From Coenobita brevimanus (taxonomy: Eukaryota > Arthropoda > Malacostraca > Decapoda > Coenobitidae): 64,000 bases of DNA. The stretch spans positions 54,291,777 through 54,355,776 of the forward strand of contig CM064696.1 in assembly GCA_032717465.1 (NCBI GenBank), in the 5' to 3' direction. Position numbers and translations under genes: made by a program. The notes below the pieces were generated by a model. That model saw only the letters and a list, made by a program, of their open reading frames with translations, had not been told where the DNA came from and made no database searches. Below are positions 26,855 to 36,537 of the stretch, in pieces. Position 1 is the first letter of the stretch. Every line of letters begins with the position of its first letter.

Positions 26855-27141
26855 TACCTGCAGGATCTCAACAAGACACCAGTTTTTTCAGCTACATCAT
26901 CCAGGTCCTTCCTTGTTCTCCCCGAGAGTTTCTTTCCGATGATCTCACGGATTACTATGTCATCAAATTCATAATACCTGGAAAATGGAGGAAAGTCATA
27001 ATTTTATCTTAATCTGAGTTGACAATTAAGTACGAATGATCAAGAAACTACTGAGGGAGTTAAGAAATGTAGAAGAGTTGACTGACTGACCAACTATGCA
27101 AAGAAACAGTTCCTGCCTGCTTAACAGCAAATCACCATCAC

Positions 27142-27211
<70 letters not shown>

Positions 27212-30200
27212 GAGAGAGAATGCAAATATTTACTGGTAAACTTCACACATATATCAAAAACACCTGATTGTGCTGTCACTATAACACTCACTTCTGTATT
27301 TGTAATTGCATACATAATGCCAAAGCTCTCTTCTGTCCTGCCTCAACTCTTTCCCCTAAGCAGCTCATTGGCTCATACTCTAAACAACCAATCTCCTTAA
27401 TCATGGTGGGGCTGACAAAGAACAACTGCCTCCATTTCACCCTAACCTCTATCATCAAGCTACTCTCCCTCCTCCTCACATTACCCTCATTCATATACTG
27501 TACCCCTCCACCTCATCCTGTCTCCCCACTTCACCTCAGTCACATACTGTACACTCATACTCACTTCTGTATAACCATCTTCTGGACAGCCGGCTCAAGC
27601 TGAAATGTCCACTCCTCTGCAAGTTTGGTTGGTGTAAGGAGCAGCTTTTCCAGCATGCCGAAGGTACGATAGTGGTCAGCTGTGTCGGAGGTTACTAGCT
27701 CCTGTGAGACCCCCCAAGTGTCCAGCTCTCCCCTTTGTTGTAGTACACTTACTGCCTCTGCAACTGATATAAAAAAAATAGAGTAAATAAAATAATAATA
27801 AAAACAATAGCAACAATAACAACTATCAAATGCACATTTCCGATAACCTACAACATGAAAGAACTTACCAGTGCATGGATCACACAAAATGCTGGGAGAA
27901 AGTTTTTCAGAAACAATTAATACCAGATTTTAAAAAAATAACAACAAGAACCAATACATTGCTCAGTTCTAAGTCAACTTACTTCTGACATTTGAAAAAA
28001 ATATACAGTATATATATATATTGTGGGTCTTTCATGTGTGCCTGCCTTGGCAAGTTGTTTGTTTCATCCATTCAAGGCAATGTATTTTTGTGTGGGTCTG
28101 TTTCATGTTTCCAAATCTGAAATCAGAATCACATGGACTCCACTGATGACTAAAGATATGATTGGAAATCAGTCTTGGTTAGGCTTGAATGACGCTGAAC
28201 TGATTAGGTTGTGGCGTTTCAGTTAGTTACTGCCTTATATGGCTTGAAATTAATTTGCTTGTGCTTATTTTCACACACACATACAAAACGGACTAGGATG
28301 GGGTAAATGTTTACAGAGCAATACCACTACATTGACACCATAATATCTTGCTCATTTATTATTTCTCGAAGAAATGTCACAGATGAAAGTTGATAAAGAA
28401 CTACCCTATGTAATGTATTGATTCCTCTTATTACTTTTTTAGGAATCCAGTGTTATGGCTTAGTAAATGTTTACCAAAAGCTGGTTAAAAGGTAAAAAAA
28501 AGAAAAAGAAAATTAAATACTCCAACCTGAAGGACATCCAAGGAAAATTTGTGGTCATTTCCAAGGAAAAACTGCAATTTTGGTGGTGCATAATCATTTC
28601 TTCAAAAACTGGTATTCTCATGGGCTGGGCAAGATCCAGTTCTGGAACCGGTTCCATCAGATCCTAATACATTACCCTGGAACCGAATACTGTACCTGGA
28701 CAGGAACCAGTTCCTCTAAACAGATCCTCAGACTCGGACTTTGAGAATTGTTTTGGTTATCAGGCATATGTATCCTTTGAAAGTAATAAAATAAAACATT
28801 AAATATTCTCAAATATTAATCATTAATAGTATACTGAGTCAGTAAATTATCTACTATACCCGGTAAACCATAACCCATCATGTCAATAAGTATCCCTATG
28901 TTCCCAAACTTTATCATCATCATCATGAGGAGTAGCAATGTCCAGACAGCCCAAAATTGCCCAATCCAATGGGCCATGCTTCCATTCACTCATCATTCAA
29001 GCCCCCGGAATCCTGGCTCTATCGGATACGCCAAAAACATTCACCACGTTCTGTAGCTTCACGTAATCGTATCCGACAGAGTCAATCCAGACGTTGCCAC
29101 ATTAATAAGGGGTGCCAAAAATCCTTGATCATGCACATCTCCTCACAAAATTCATCTAGCCAGCTGGATCTCCTGTCAGTTCCCTAGCCTCACCGACTTC
29201 CAAACCTCTCTTCCTCACACTTTCATCCACCATATCTCTCCACCTTCTCCTTGGCCTACCTTGCCTCCTCCCTCCTTCGAATTCGCTCAGATATACCTTC
29301 TTCACCACTCTATTGTTATCCATTCTCTCCATGTGACCATACCATCTCAGTACACTCTCTTCAATTCTGGTGTCCACCGACTTCCTCACTCCGCATCTTT
29401 CACGAATCACATTATTTCGTATCCTATCCACTCTCTGTATTCCACATACATTCCTCAGCGGTCCCATCTCCTCTGCTCTTACTCTTGACTATTCATTTTC
29501 ATGCCACACCATAGTCTCACATCCATTTGTTAAAGTTGGCACTAACACTCCTTCATGTAAGCCTCGTGAAGCTGCAACACTCAAGCCTCTGTTTCTTATC
29601 AAGGCCTTCATTGCACCAGCTACTTTTCTTCCTTGTGTCACTCTCAACTTCTTTTACACATTTTCCTCTCTTTTCTTCACTGTACCCAGGTATTTGAGCT
29701 CTCTCACATTTTCCAGTCTCCATTCACTGTTACATTGCGCTGGGAGTTGCCTTCTCTCTCAATAACCATCACTTTACTCTTTTCTACATTTACTCTCAAG
29801 GAACGAGTTACAGACATCAGCAAAACTCTGCACTAGCCTACCAAGTTCTTGTCTGGTACTTGCAAGCAGTACTGCATCATCAGCATACAACAAGATAAAT
29901 GTACAGAACAATCAGAGACTATTCACTTAAATTCATAAAATTATAGGGTAACATCGGTGTGAGAAGTTGGTAAACACTGAGTGAGCAGTAGCCGATACTC
30001 ATTTGGTATTATCAAGTCCCAGAGCCCAGAGTTGGAAGACATAGGCCGTGGTGACCCTCATCGTATATGGGTAATTACTACATGAGGAACCAGTTCCATA
30101 GCCAGTTCTAATGGATCCCTTCTCCTTGGGATCCAGAACAGTGAGTACTCAGTTTACCGAATCTTGCCCAGCACTAGTATTCTCAAGGGAAGGAAGGTTT

Positions 30201-30553
30201 GCTCTACAGTGATTACAGCTCATTAAAATACACCAAAAATCCATTTCCTGTAAAAAAAGATTTTAAAACTACTATTTACCAAATTAATAACTGAATATGA
30301 AAAAACACAAGAGTGAAATATGTTTGAAAACCTGCCATGGAATTAACTTCCCTTAGCCTACCTGACATACAGTACCGTGCTACCGTTAGTTTCAACATAC
30401 GGTACAGTGCATCATTAACAATAGGCGTACCCTAACTTACTTCTATTGTCAAACTTCGTACTACACACCTGAATACCCCTGGACCCATAATTCGAAAACT
30501 TCCTGGTCAATGATGGTATAATTGCCTACGTATATGTCTACCTCAGGAATCAT
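11825..30553 (-). CDS. FIBP: FIBP: acidic FGF intracellular-binding protein homologue, complete seven-exon gene
   Basis: Joining 30469-30553, 27565-27763, 26858-26977, 23325-23432, 21971-22216, 20362-20619 and 11825-11894 on the minus strand gives 1086 nt, or 361 codons plus TGA. Human FIBP has about 360 residues. The translation follows the family end to end: [18 protein letters not shown] at the N-terminus, [75 protein letters not shown] and a C-terminal [20 protein letters not shown] is a soluble intracellular protein that binds internalised FGF1 in vertebrates; its biochemical role is poorly defined. All junction phases agree. The start codon lies where the family starts. The gene is head-to-head with MAD2. 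No minus-strand AATAAA was seen within 600 bp of the stop. Confidence 0.96.
12056..12092. repeat. (GT)n microsatellite
   Basis: Uninterrupted GT dinucleotides after a TAGTATAGTA-type lead-in. Confidence 0.95.
15068..15517 (+). mobile_element. SINE-like family A, form A1
   Basis: Complete A1 copy. The hairpin lies about 15236-15264, the tRNA-like A-box region begins near 15308 and the end is GATGGATGGATGG. The poly-T of a second, reverse-oriented SINE follows directly. Confidence 0.85.
15518..15655 (-). mobile_element. 5'-truncated copy of the tRNA-derived SINE
   Basis: 36 T on the + strand (15518-15553) is the poly-A tail of a reverse-oriented copy. The adjoining sequence matches the 3' part of the SINE at 25277-25639 (GAGTCGGACA before the tail, GGAGGACTACTG, GAGGTGTATGGT). 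Confidence 0.8.
15735..15943 (+). repeat. Dispersed repeat family B
   Basis: Begins GGTGCTGGTGGGGGATACC and ends GAGCCTGGGGTTGCAACTAC. The same text, in either orientation, recurs at about ten places in the window. Confidence 0.7.
16606..17033 (-). mobile_element. SINE-like family A, form A1
   Basis: Reverse copy from the ATCATCCAATCC tail to the GAGTGGATGGTGAG-like start (GAAGGGATAGTGAACGCC). The hairpin pair (16860-16885) is partly degraded. Confidence 0.8.
17609..17755. repeat. (AC)n microsatellite, about 145 bp
   Basis: Long AC array with scattered G substitutions. It makes spurious Cys/Val and Thr/His reading frames. Confidence 0.97.
20362..20619 (-). CDS. FIBP: FIBP coding exon 6
   Basis: Encodes [51 protein letters not shown] and [20 protein letters not shown]. 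The acceptor is CACAACAG and the donor is AA|GTGAGT. Confidence 0.95.
21178..21325 (-). mobile_element. Fragment of SINE-like family A
   Basis: Hairpin region (21218-21240) plus the conserved 5' end (GAGTGAGTGGATGATGGG). The tRNA-like half is missing. It lies in FIBP intron 5. Confidence 0.7.
21398..21871. mobile_element. pogo/Tc1-like MITE with TA duplication
   Basis: The left end CAGTAAACCCCCCGTAATTC and the right end, read inward, CAGTAAACCCTCTCTAATTC are inverted copies. A TA dinucleotide flanks each end (21396-21397, 21872-21873). There is no transposase frame. It lies in FIBP intron 5. Confidence 0.85.
21971..22216 (-). CDS. FIBP: FIBP coding exon 5
   Basis: Encodes [19 protein letters not shown], then [19 protein letters not shown] and an acidic stretch leading to [19 protein letters not shown]. 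The acceptor is ATTCCAG and the donor is AA|GTGAGT. Confidence 0.95.
22780..23005 (-). mobile_element. Degraded SINE-like family A copy
   Basis: Recognisable pieces (ACCCCAAACACCTCTTGGAT-like, CCACCAGGTG, TTGGTTATATG) in the A1 order, in FIBP intron 4. The hairpin is damaged. Confidence 0.55.
23325..23432 (-). CDS. FIBP: FIBP coding exon 4
   Basis: Encodes [17 protein letters not shown] and [15 protein letters not shown]. The acceptor is TGTTGCAG and the donor is AA|GTAAGA. Confidence 0.95.
23645..23832 (+). repeat. Dispersed repeat family B
   Basis: From TTGGTGCTGAAGAGGGATGC to the AATCTGGAGTTACAGTTAC end. An inverted-repeat element lies directly after it. Confidence 0.7.
23851..24058. mobile_element. 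Inverted-repeat element (MITE-like, 208 bp)
   Basis: Long terminal inverted repeats: CTCTGAGG, then GTACCCTGGCAATCTACCAT and TCAAAAGT on the left, mirrored on the right as ACTTTTGAATGGTAGG, TTGCCAGGGTAC and CCTCAGAG. The interior carries short direct repeats of the type TTCGTGTATAATA. No clear target duplication was found. It lies in FIBP intron 3. Confidence 0.75.
24235..26335 (-). mobile_element. LINE-1-type (RTE-like) retrotransposon remnant
   Basis: Minus-strand fragments of a non-LTR reverse transcriptase, in FIBP intron 3. At the 5' side come [17 protein letters not shown] and [17 protein letters not shown]; then [31 protein letters not shown] and [11 protein letters not shown] (the YxDD box reads YVND); then the 3' side with [23 protein letters not shown] and [15 protein letters not shown]. 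Frameshifts and stops break it, and the tRNA-derived SINE at 25277 interrupts it. The label LINE-1 is local to this window and does not mean mammalian L1. Confidence 0.85.
25277..25639 (+). mobile_element. tRNA-derived SINE with 38-nt poly-A tail
   Basis: The head is tRNA-like: an A-box region (GGTGGCTGAATCGGTAGA), a perfect B box (GGTTCGAATCC) and CCGGCTGGGGCA closing the acceptor arm. An unrelated body of about 245 bp follows and ends GAGTCGGACA, then 38 A (25602-25639). It sits inside the LINE-1 remnant. Compared with the LINE copy at 60120-60190, about 20 bp of target are missing and no target duplication is visible. Confidence 0.88.
26719..26744. repeat. (AT)n microsatellite
   Basis: TATATA run after a GTGTGT lead-in, in FIBP intron 3. 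Confidence 0.9.
26814..26851 (-). repeat. Poly-A (+) / poly-T (-) tract beside FIBP exon 3 donor
   Basis: 38 consecutive A on the + strand, so the FIBP pre-mRNA carries U38 from intron position +7, right after GUACCA. Confidence 0.95.
26858..26977 (-). CDS. FIBP: FIBP coding exon 3
   Basis: Encodes [19 protein letters not shown] and [17 protein letters not shown]. The acceptor is TTTTCCAG. The donor is CAG|GTACCA, followed at once by a 38-nt poly-T run. Confidence 0.95.
27146..27218. repeat. (AG)n and (ACAG)n microsatellite
   Basis: GA repeats, then CAGA units, then GA again, in FIBP intron 2. Confidence 0.95.
27565..27763 (-). CDS. FIBP: FIBP coding exon 2
   Basis: The acceptor TATATCAG is followed by [12 protein letters not shown] (the first codon is completed from exon 1), then [13 protein letters not shown] and KMVIQ. 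The donor is AA|GTGAGT. Confidence 0.95.
28621..30177. mobile_element. hAT-type element with nested LINE fragment
   Basis: A perfect 8-bp duplication TATTCTCA flanks it (28613-28620 and 30178-30185). The inverted ends share GCTGGGCAAGAT. Near the left end stands the palindrome TGGAACCGGTTCCA. Without the nested LINE-2 (28912-29905) the element is about 560 bp. No transposase frame was found. It lies in FIBP intron 1. Confidence 0.85.
28912..29905 (-). mobile_element. LINE-2-type retrotransposon, 3' part
   Basis: Minus-strand C-terminal coding remnant of a non-LTR reverse transcriptase: [40 protein letters not shown] and [15 protein letters not shown]. An (ATG)n tail stands at the low-coordinate end. 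It inserted into the hAT element around it. Confidence 0.85.
30469..30553 (-). CDS. FIBP: FIBP coding exon 1
   Basis: ATG at 30553-30551, then [20 protein letters not shown] and LWVQGYS. The donor is CAG|GTGTGT with one base of the next codon carried over. Confidence 0.92.
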
Positions 30554-31342
30554 CTTCAAAAATTGTTCTAGACGATGAAATTCACACTGACTATTCCAGT
30601 GACGGCAGAATTTTGCGTCTTACTAAGCACTCTTTAATTTTGCATGCTTTTCAATTTAGTGATGTTACCCAGTTCTTGAATACCATATTTACAGCACTGT
30701 GTGACTTCAATAAAATTACTGGGTCACGCAAGAAATAAACAACACAGAGCACAGCACGTCCCCCTCCCCCGATTCTTGCCGGAAGATTCGAGCATAGTAA
30801 TAAATACGTAGTTCGGACTTGGGCAAATGGCGTTTTTCCAATTTGTATTTACTAAATAATGTTTTTTTTTTTTCTTTCAGTTGCTTGCGTATTAACTAAG
30901 CTTAAGATTAAATGAGATTAGCTTTTCCAAAGTCCCGAGATCGTGCTTTAAATGGCACAGTAATGTGATGCAATAGTCTTTTTACGTTTACTGAAATATA
31001 AAATTATATCTATTCACTACATATTTACACAGGTGTAAACAGATAATTAATCTTGTTATCATTATCGTTAACATGGCAGCTCTCGTCAGCTGGCAAGGGA
31101 AAACAAATGGTAAAGATGCCAAGAAGTTCTGTATTAGTAAATTTTTTTATAATTATCATCAAAATCATCTGAACTACTGTTATTTATTGTAGTACGATGT
31201 AATAGAGTGAACTTACCTCAGTAAATAATAAGGCGAAGGATTAAGATATATCAAGATGGTGGAAAATAAAACTAGTACGGTGAAGTGGCAATGATGGAGG
31301 ATTTGTCCAATCAGAGAGGAGACAGCGCCACGCGGGGTAAAT
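30554..31342. promoter_or_regulatory. Divergent promoter region between FIBP and MAD2
   Basis: 789 bp separate the two start codons, which point away from each other. Toward MAD2 a CCAATCA (31307-31313) lies about 30 bp before the ATG, with CpG-containing text (GCGCCACGCGGGG) between. No TATA box was found at a suitable place. Transcription starts cannot be fixed from sequence. Confidence 0.6.
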
Positions 31343-31418
31343 ATGGCGGGCACCAAACATGATACCAAGAACTCCATCACTTTGAAAGGCTCTGCTCAAC
31401 TTGTATCGGAGTTTTTTT
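31343..31418 (+). CDS. MAD2: MAD2 coding exon 1
   Basis: The ATG stands in AAATATGG. It encodes MAGTKHDTKNSITLKGSAQL then VSEFF. The donor is T|GTAAGT. Confidence 0.95.
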
Positions 31419-34400
31419 GTAAGTAGAATATCTCTGTAACGCCACAAGGGATGCCTGTAGTGTTTGGTGGAGTGATTTGTGCGTGGCAGCTTAGTTATGG
31501 GAGTATATTAGCTTTAAAAAGAACATTACTTGAACTTAAACTTTTCTTGTAAACTAATTACTGGATTCAAATAAAATGAGAAATGATACGCGCGATGCAT
31601 TATGCTGTTAAGTAAGTTAGGTGTACAGGTACTGTATGGCATATTATCATTGCATATGCCCGAAATTTGTATGCATCATATTGTAACAGCGGATATGCGG
31701 CAGTAATTGAGTACCGTACAGTATACAGTTGAATGTCGTGTATACGTAGAAAGTTTGAATGTATTCACCCCTTTGATGCATCAAGTGAAGGCTTGTCTTC
31801 CAAATATTTTAATAATAAAGGGTTGCACGACAGTAACCTGACCTGCCTCTCAATTTTGTGTTTCTTTATAAGAAACTATTGAAGTGGCATGTAGGTACCA
31901 TACATCCTGTGTTTAACACCTTTATAATTTTGTCTTGTTAATGAGGCATGCAGGCACATCCTTTGTTTAGCTCACCTTCATAATTTTCTCGTTAATGAGG
32001 TTGCTAGGTTGGACTTTGGCTGTTCCTTGGCTGACTCAGTTGTCCTCTTCTGTGGGTGATGGAGCTGTGGTGGTTCTTGACTCTGGAGTGGATGTTTAGG
32101 CAGTGCTCTTTTCGAGAATGTACAGTAGCTTGTCACCTCAGAATGATTGGTGTGTCTGATTTTGGAGGGAGCACTCTGAAGCCATTATACATACACACAG
32201 TTTTTTTCATTTTTCAGTCATATTTCAAACTGTGTAGTACTTCCAGTGTTTAGATACTTTTAAATCAGGGTGTATGTGGATTCTCAGTGTGGTATACACC
32301 ATTTGGTACATTTGCACGCAGCATGTAAATGTACAATACAACATTGTCCAGTATGAGTTCTTGGCTGAAAGGCACAGCTAAAACTGATTTCCAGCACATT
32401 AATTTTAAATATCATCTATGGCTATGTTAACATTATTAGCTACTTTGTTTGTTTTTTTTCTCCCAGAGAGTATACCAGGTAAGTATTGCCAGCAGCCTGA
32501 GAATAGCAGATAAAGTACTTTGTTGTAAGTTCTATCTATCTATCTATCTATCTATAGCCCGACGCCCTAATCCCGCAAAGGGTGGCCGCAGACAAAACGC
32601 CTCCAAGTCACTCTGTCACCCACCATTTGACTCCCCTCCCCCAACTCACCCCCCCCTCCCTCATATACCTCTCAACTCCATCCCTCCACCTCATCCTCGG
32701 TCTACCCCTCCCTCTCCCTCCCTCCACCTCACCTACATACACCCTCTTAGTCAGTCTTTCATTCTCCATTCTCTCCACATGTCCAAACCACCTCAGTGTA
32801 TTTCTCCTAATCTGTTGTAAGTTACTTTTTATTTATTTATTGTTATTTAAGTACCAGTTATTGAGTATTTGTGTAGCTATAGTTTTTATTCAGTCTTATT
32901 ACCATAGTTATTTATTTAAGTACAGTTTGGTGAATGAGTTTGAAATAGTGTGTAAGAAATGGAATCCAAAGATGAATGTGGGAAAGGGTAAAGCTATGGT
33001 CTTCGAGAGAATTGACATCACAGGATGTACAGTGAGGTTGGATGATGAGGAAATGGAAAATGTGAGTGCATGTAAGTACCGTACTTGGGTAGTTTGATGG
33101 GTAAGGATGGAAGTTTGTAGGATGAGGTGCTTGAAAAGGTTCAACAAGGAAGTAAGGTCGCTGGTTCTCTAAAAACAGTGATAAGGAACTGGAAAGTGAG
33201 CATGGAAGTAAAAAAGTTGCTGCATGACATTATTGTGTTACCAACCTTAATGTATGGAAGTGAAGCTGGGACCTCATTGGAAGGACACAAGTCAAGAGTG
33301 AGAGCAGTGGAAATGAGTTAATTGAGAGCAGCATGTGGAGTTATATGGAGAGACAGACTGACAAATGAGGAAGTGAAGGGGTGTTGTGGTGTGGATGTGG
33401 ATGTGGATGTGATAGAAAGCATTTGGAGAAATACATTGAGGTGGTTTGGCCATGTAGAGAGGATGGAGAGCAAGAGACTAATGAGGAGAGTGTATGTGAG
33501 TGAGGTGGAGGGGGGGAGATGGAGGGGGAGGCCAAGGATGAGATGGAGGAATGAAGTGGAGAGGTAACTATATGAGAGGCAGGTATGAGCTAGGAGCTGG
33601 GGAGTGAAATGGCGGGGTGGCTGAATGACATGGAGGTGATTTGTTTGTGGCCATACCATCTGGCAGTAGATAGATAAATTTATTCATTCTTATTATTTAT
33701 TTATCTTTTTTTTTTAATGGCATAGACTTTGGGATCAACAGCATCCTGTACCAGCGAGGGATCTACCCGCCAGAGTCATTTACCTACAAGCAGCAGTATG
33801 GCCTCACCCTCTTCACCACAACTGATGAAGGGGTCAAGGACTACCTCAACAGCATACTCAAACAGATCAAGGGTGAGCTGATCTTGTATTTAAGGGAGAG
33901 GATTATAGAAAGGTCAGTAGTCCTGTTGGAATTAGCTGCTACTATTTTATTCGAGAGATTGGAGGTAAAGTAATAAAAAGGAAGGAATGTTGGAGGTAAT
34001 AAATTAGTTCAGAAAAAATATTTGAAATGCCGGTGGACCAGAACTAAAATAAACACTGCACCAGTCATGCTGAAAATAATGTATACCCTAAATCATAAAA
34101 TGTGAGGACTTGACATAGAATTGCATATTACTGGAAAAGGGAGGGGTTGCCAGGGGCATTTTATAAGCCCGTCTGTCTATCTATGTTATTGCCCAATCCC
34201 TTAATCCCAGAGGGAGTGACCACAGATAAATCACATCCATGTCACCTTGTTCTCTGCCATCAGGCTGCCCTCCTTAGACTCGCACCACTGACATTTTTAT
34301 ACCTGTCCTGCCCATATCTTCACATAGTTCACATTCTCATAGTTGGTTTGCAGTTCTCGTTTCCCTCCCGACATAGCCAAACCTCAGCGTACATTCGACA

Positions 34401-35266
34401 TATAGTTTCTGTTAATGGTCTTTCTTCCTGCTTCAGACTGGCTTGAGGCGGGTGAGGTGCAACGGCTAGTGCTGGTGGTAACTAATGTTGATACCAAGGA
34501 GGTCCTCGAGCGATGGGACTTCAACATCCAACATGAGCCCAGCCTTGGTCCATTATCATCTCAAGAGTGAGTCTTCCTTTCAAGAGCCTTTCCTTGCTAT
34601 GAATTCCTCACAGTTTTAGAGTAGCAACATTAATCTGACAACTTCATTAATGGTACCTCCTTGCTATGTGTTGTGAGACCTTTAAACTGCTGTATGGTCA
34701 TGAGAAAAACTTATTTCATGTTGGTCCCTCTTTCATTAAAATGCATTTTTATCATGATTAAAATGGCAGATGCATTCTAATACACATTTTGACAGTATTA
34801 CTGATACTCAGCACTTAACATTAAACAGCAGCAATTACTGAATTTTTAAGAATTGTTGTGGACTTGTACAATGAAGGTTACATGAGTGTGTTTGTGAGAT
34901 ATTGACAGAGAAAACAGGTTGGACTAATGATGATGATGATTGTATATGTATTCTGTATTCCATACCTATTTTCATATTACTGGAGTTATTGTAAGGCATC
35001 TCATTTCAGAGATATACTTATTATTATTACTCTTCCAGAGGTAAAGTTGGGTCTAAGGACTTAAAGATAATCCAGAAGGAAATGAGAGATGTCATCCGGC
35101 AGATCACTGCCTGCGTCACATTCCTGCCACTCCTAGACTGTGTCTGTAAGTTTTCATTTGCATGGGAGGCCCTTGGACCATAATAGGTTTATTCACTCCA
35201 TTCACACAGTCTTGAGCAATTTCCCTAGTCAATCCACCATCCCAGAGGTCTCCATGCAGAACCTGT

Positions 35267-35309
<43 letters not shown>

Positions 35310-35327
35310 TCTATCTATCTATCTATC

Positions 35328-35366
<39 letters not shown>

Positions 35367-36490
35367 ACACTGTATATATGTGGGTAGCTATATATATGTA
35401 TATATTATATATGTATATATACCGTATATCATTCATCATCATCATCTGGACCTCCTTTCCCACCCTAGGGCAGGGTGAGGAGTAGCAGTGTCCAGACAGC
35501 CTAGATTTGCCCAGTCCAATGGGCCACGCTTCCATTCACTCATCATTCAATCCCCTGGAATCGTGGCTCTATCTGATATGCCAAAAGCATTCACCACACT
35601 CTGTAGCTTCACATAAACGTATCCAATAGAGTCAGACCAGGCGCTGTCACTTTAAAATGGAGTGCCAAATCTCTGATCATGCACTTCTCACCATATTCAT
35701 CAAGCCAGCTCAATCTCTTGTCAGTTCCCTAGCCTCACCGACTCCCAAACCTCTCTTCCTCCACCTTCTCCTTGGCCTATCTGGCCTCCTCCCTCTTTCA
35801 GATTTGCTCAGATATACCTTTTTCACAAATCTGTCGTTATCCATTCTCTCCACATGACCATACCATCTCAGTACACTCTGATTCTAGTGTCCATGGACTT
35901 CCTCACTCCGCATCTTTCACGAATCACATTTTGTATCCCATCCACTCTCTGTACTCCACATACATTCCTCAGCAGTCCCATCTCCATTGCTTTTTCTCAT
36001 TTCATTTTCGTGCCACACCATAGTCTTGCATCCATTAAAGTTGGAACTAACACTTCTTCATGTAAGCCTTGTGCAGCTGCAACACTCAAGTCTCTGTTTC
36101 TTATCAAGGCCTTCATTGCTGCAGCCACATTCTTTCCTTCTGTCACTCTACTTTTCACTTCTTTTTAACATTTTCCTCTCTTCTATCACTGTACCCAGGT
36201 ATTTGAACTCTCTCGCCAATTCCATTCTCCTTTCACTGAAACATCACACTGGGAGTCACTTTCTCTCTTGATAACCATCACTTTACTTTTTTCTACATTT
36301 ACTCTCAAGGAATGACACTCGCAGACATCAGCAAAACTCTGCACTAGTCTACCAAGTTCTTGCCTGGTATTTGCTGGTAGTACTGCATCATCAGCATACA
36401 ACAAATTTAAGATATTCCATCCATCACCATTCATTACCAACACCATCCCTCGCTCCAATACTCGCATTTTTATTTCTCTCATCGCCCCAT

Positions 36491-36537
<47 letters not shown>

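Noticed and set aside
27146..27218. CRISPR-like direct repeats
   Set aside because: Simple AG/ACAG microsatellite; no spacers, and the genome is eukaryotic.
32449..32820. Proline-rich frame on the + strand
   Set aside because: Antisense of the LINE-3-type tail.
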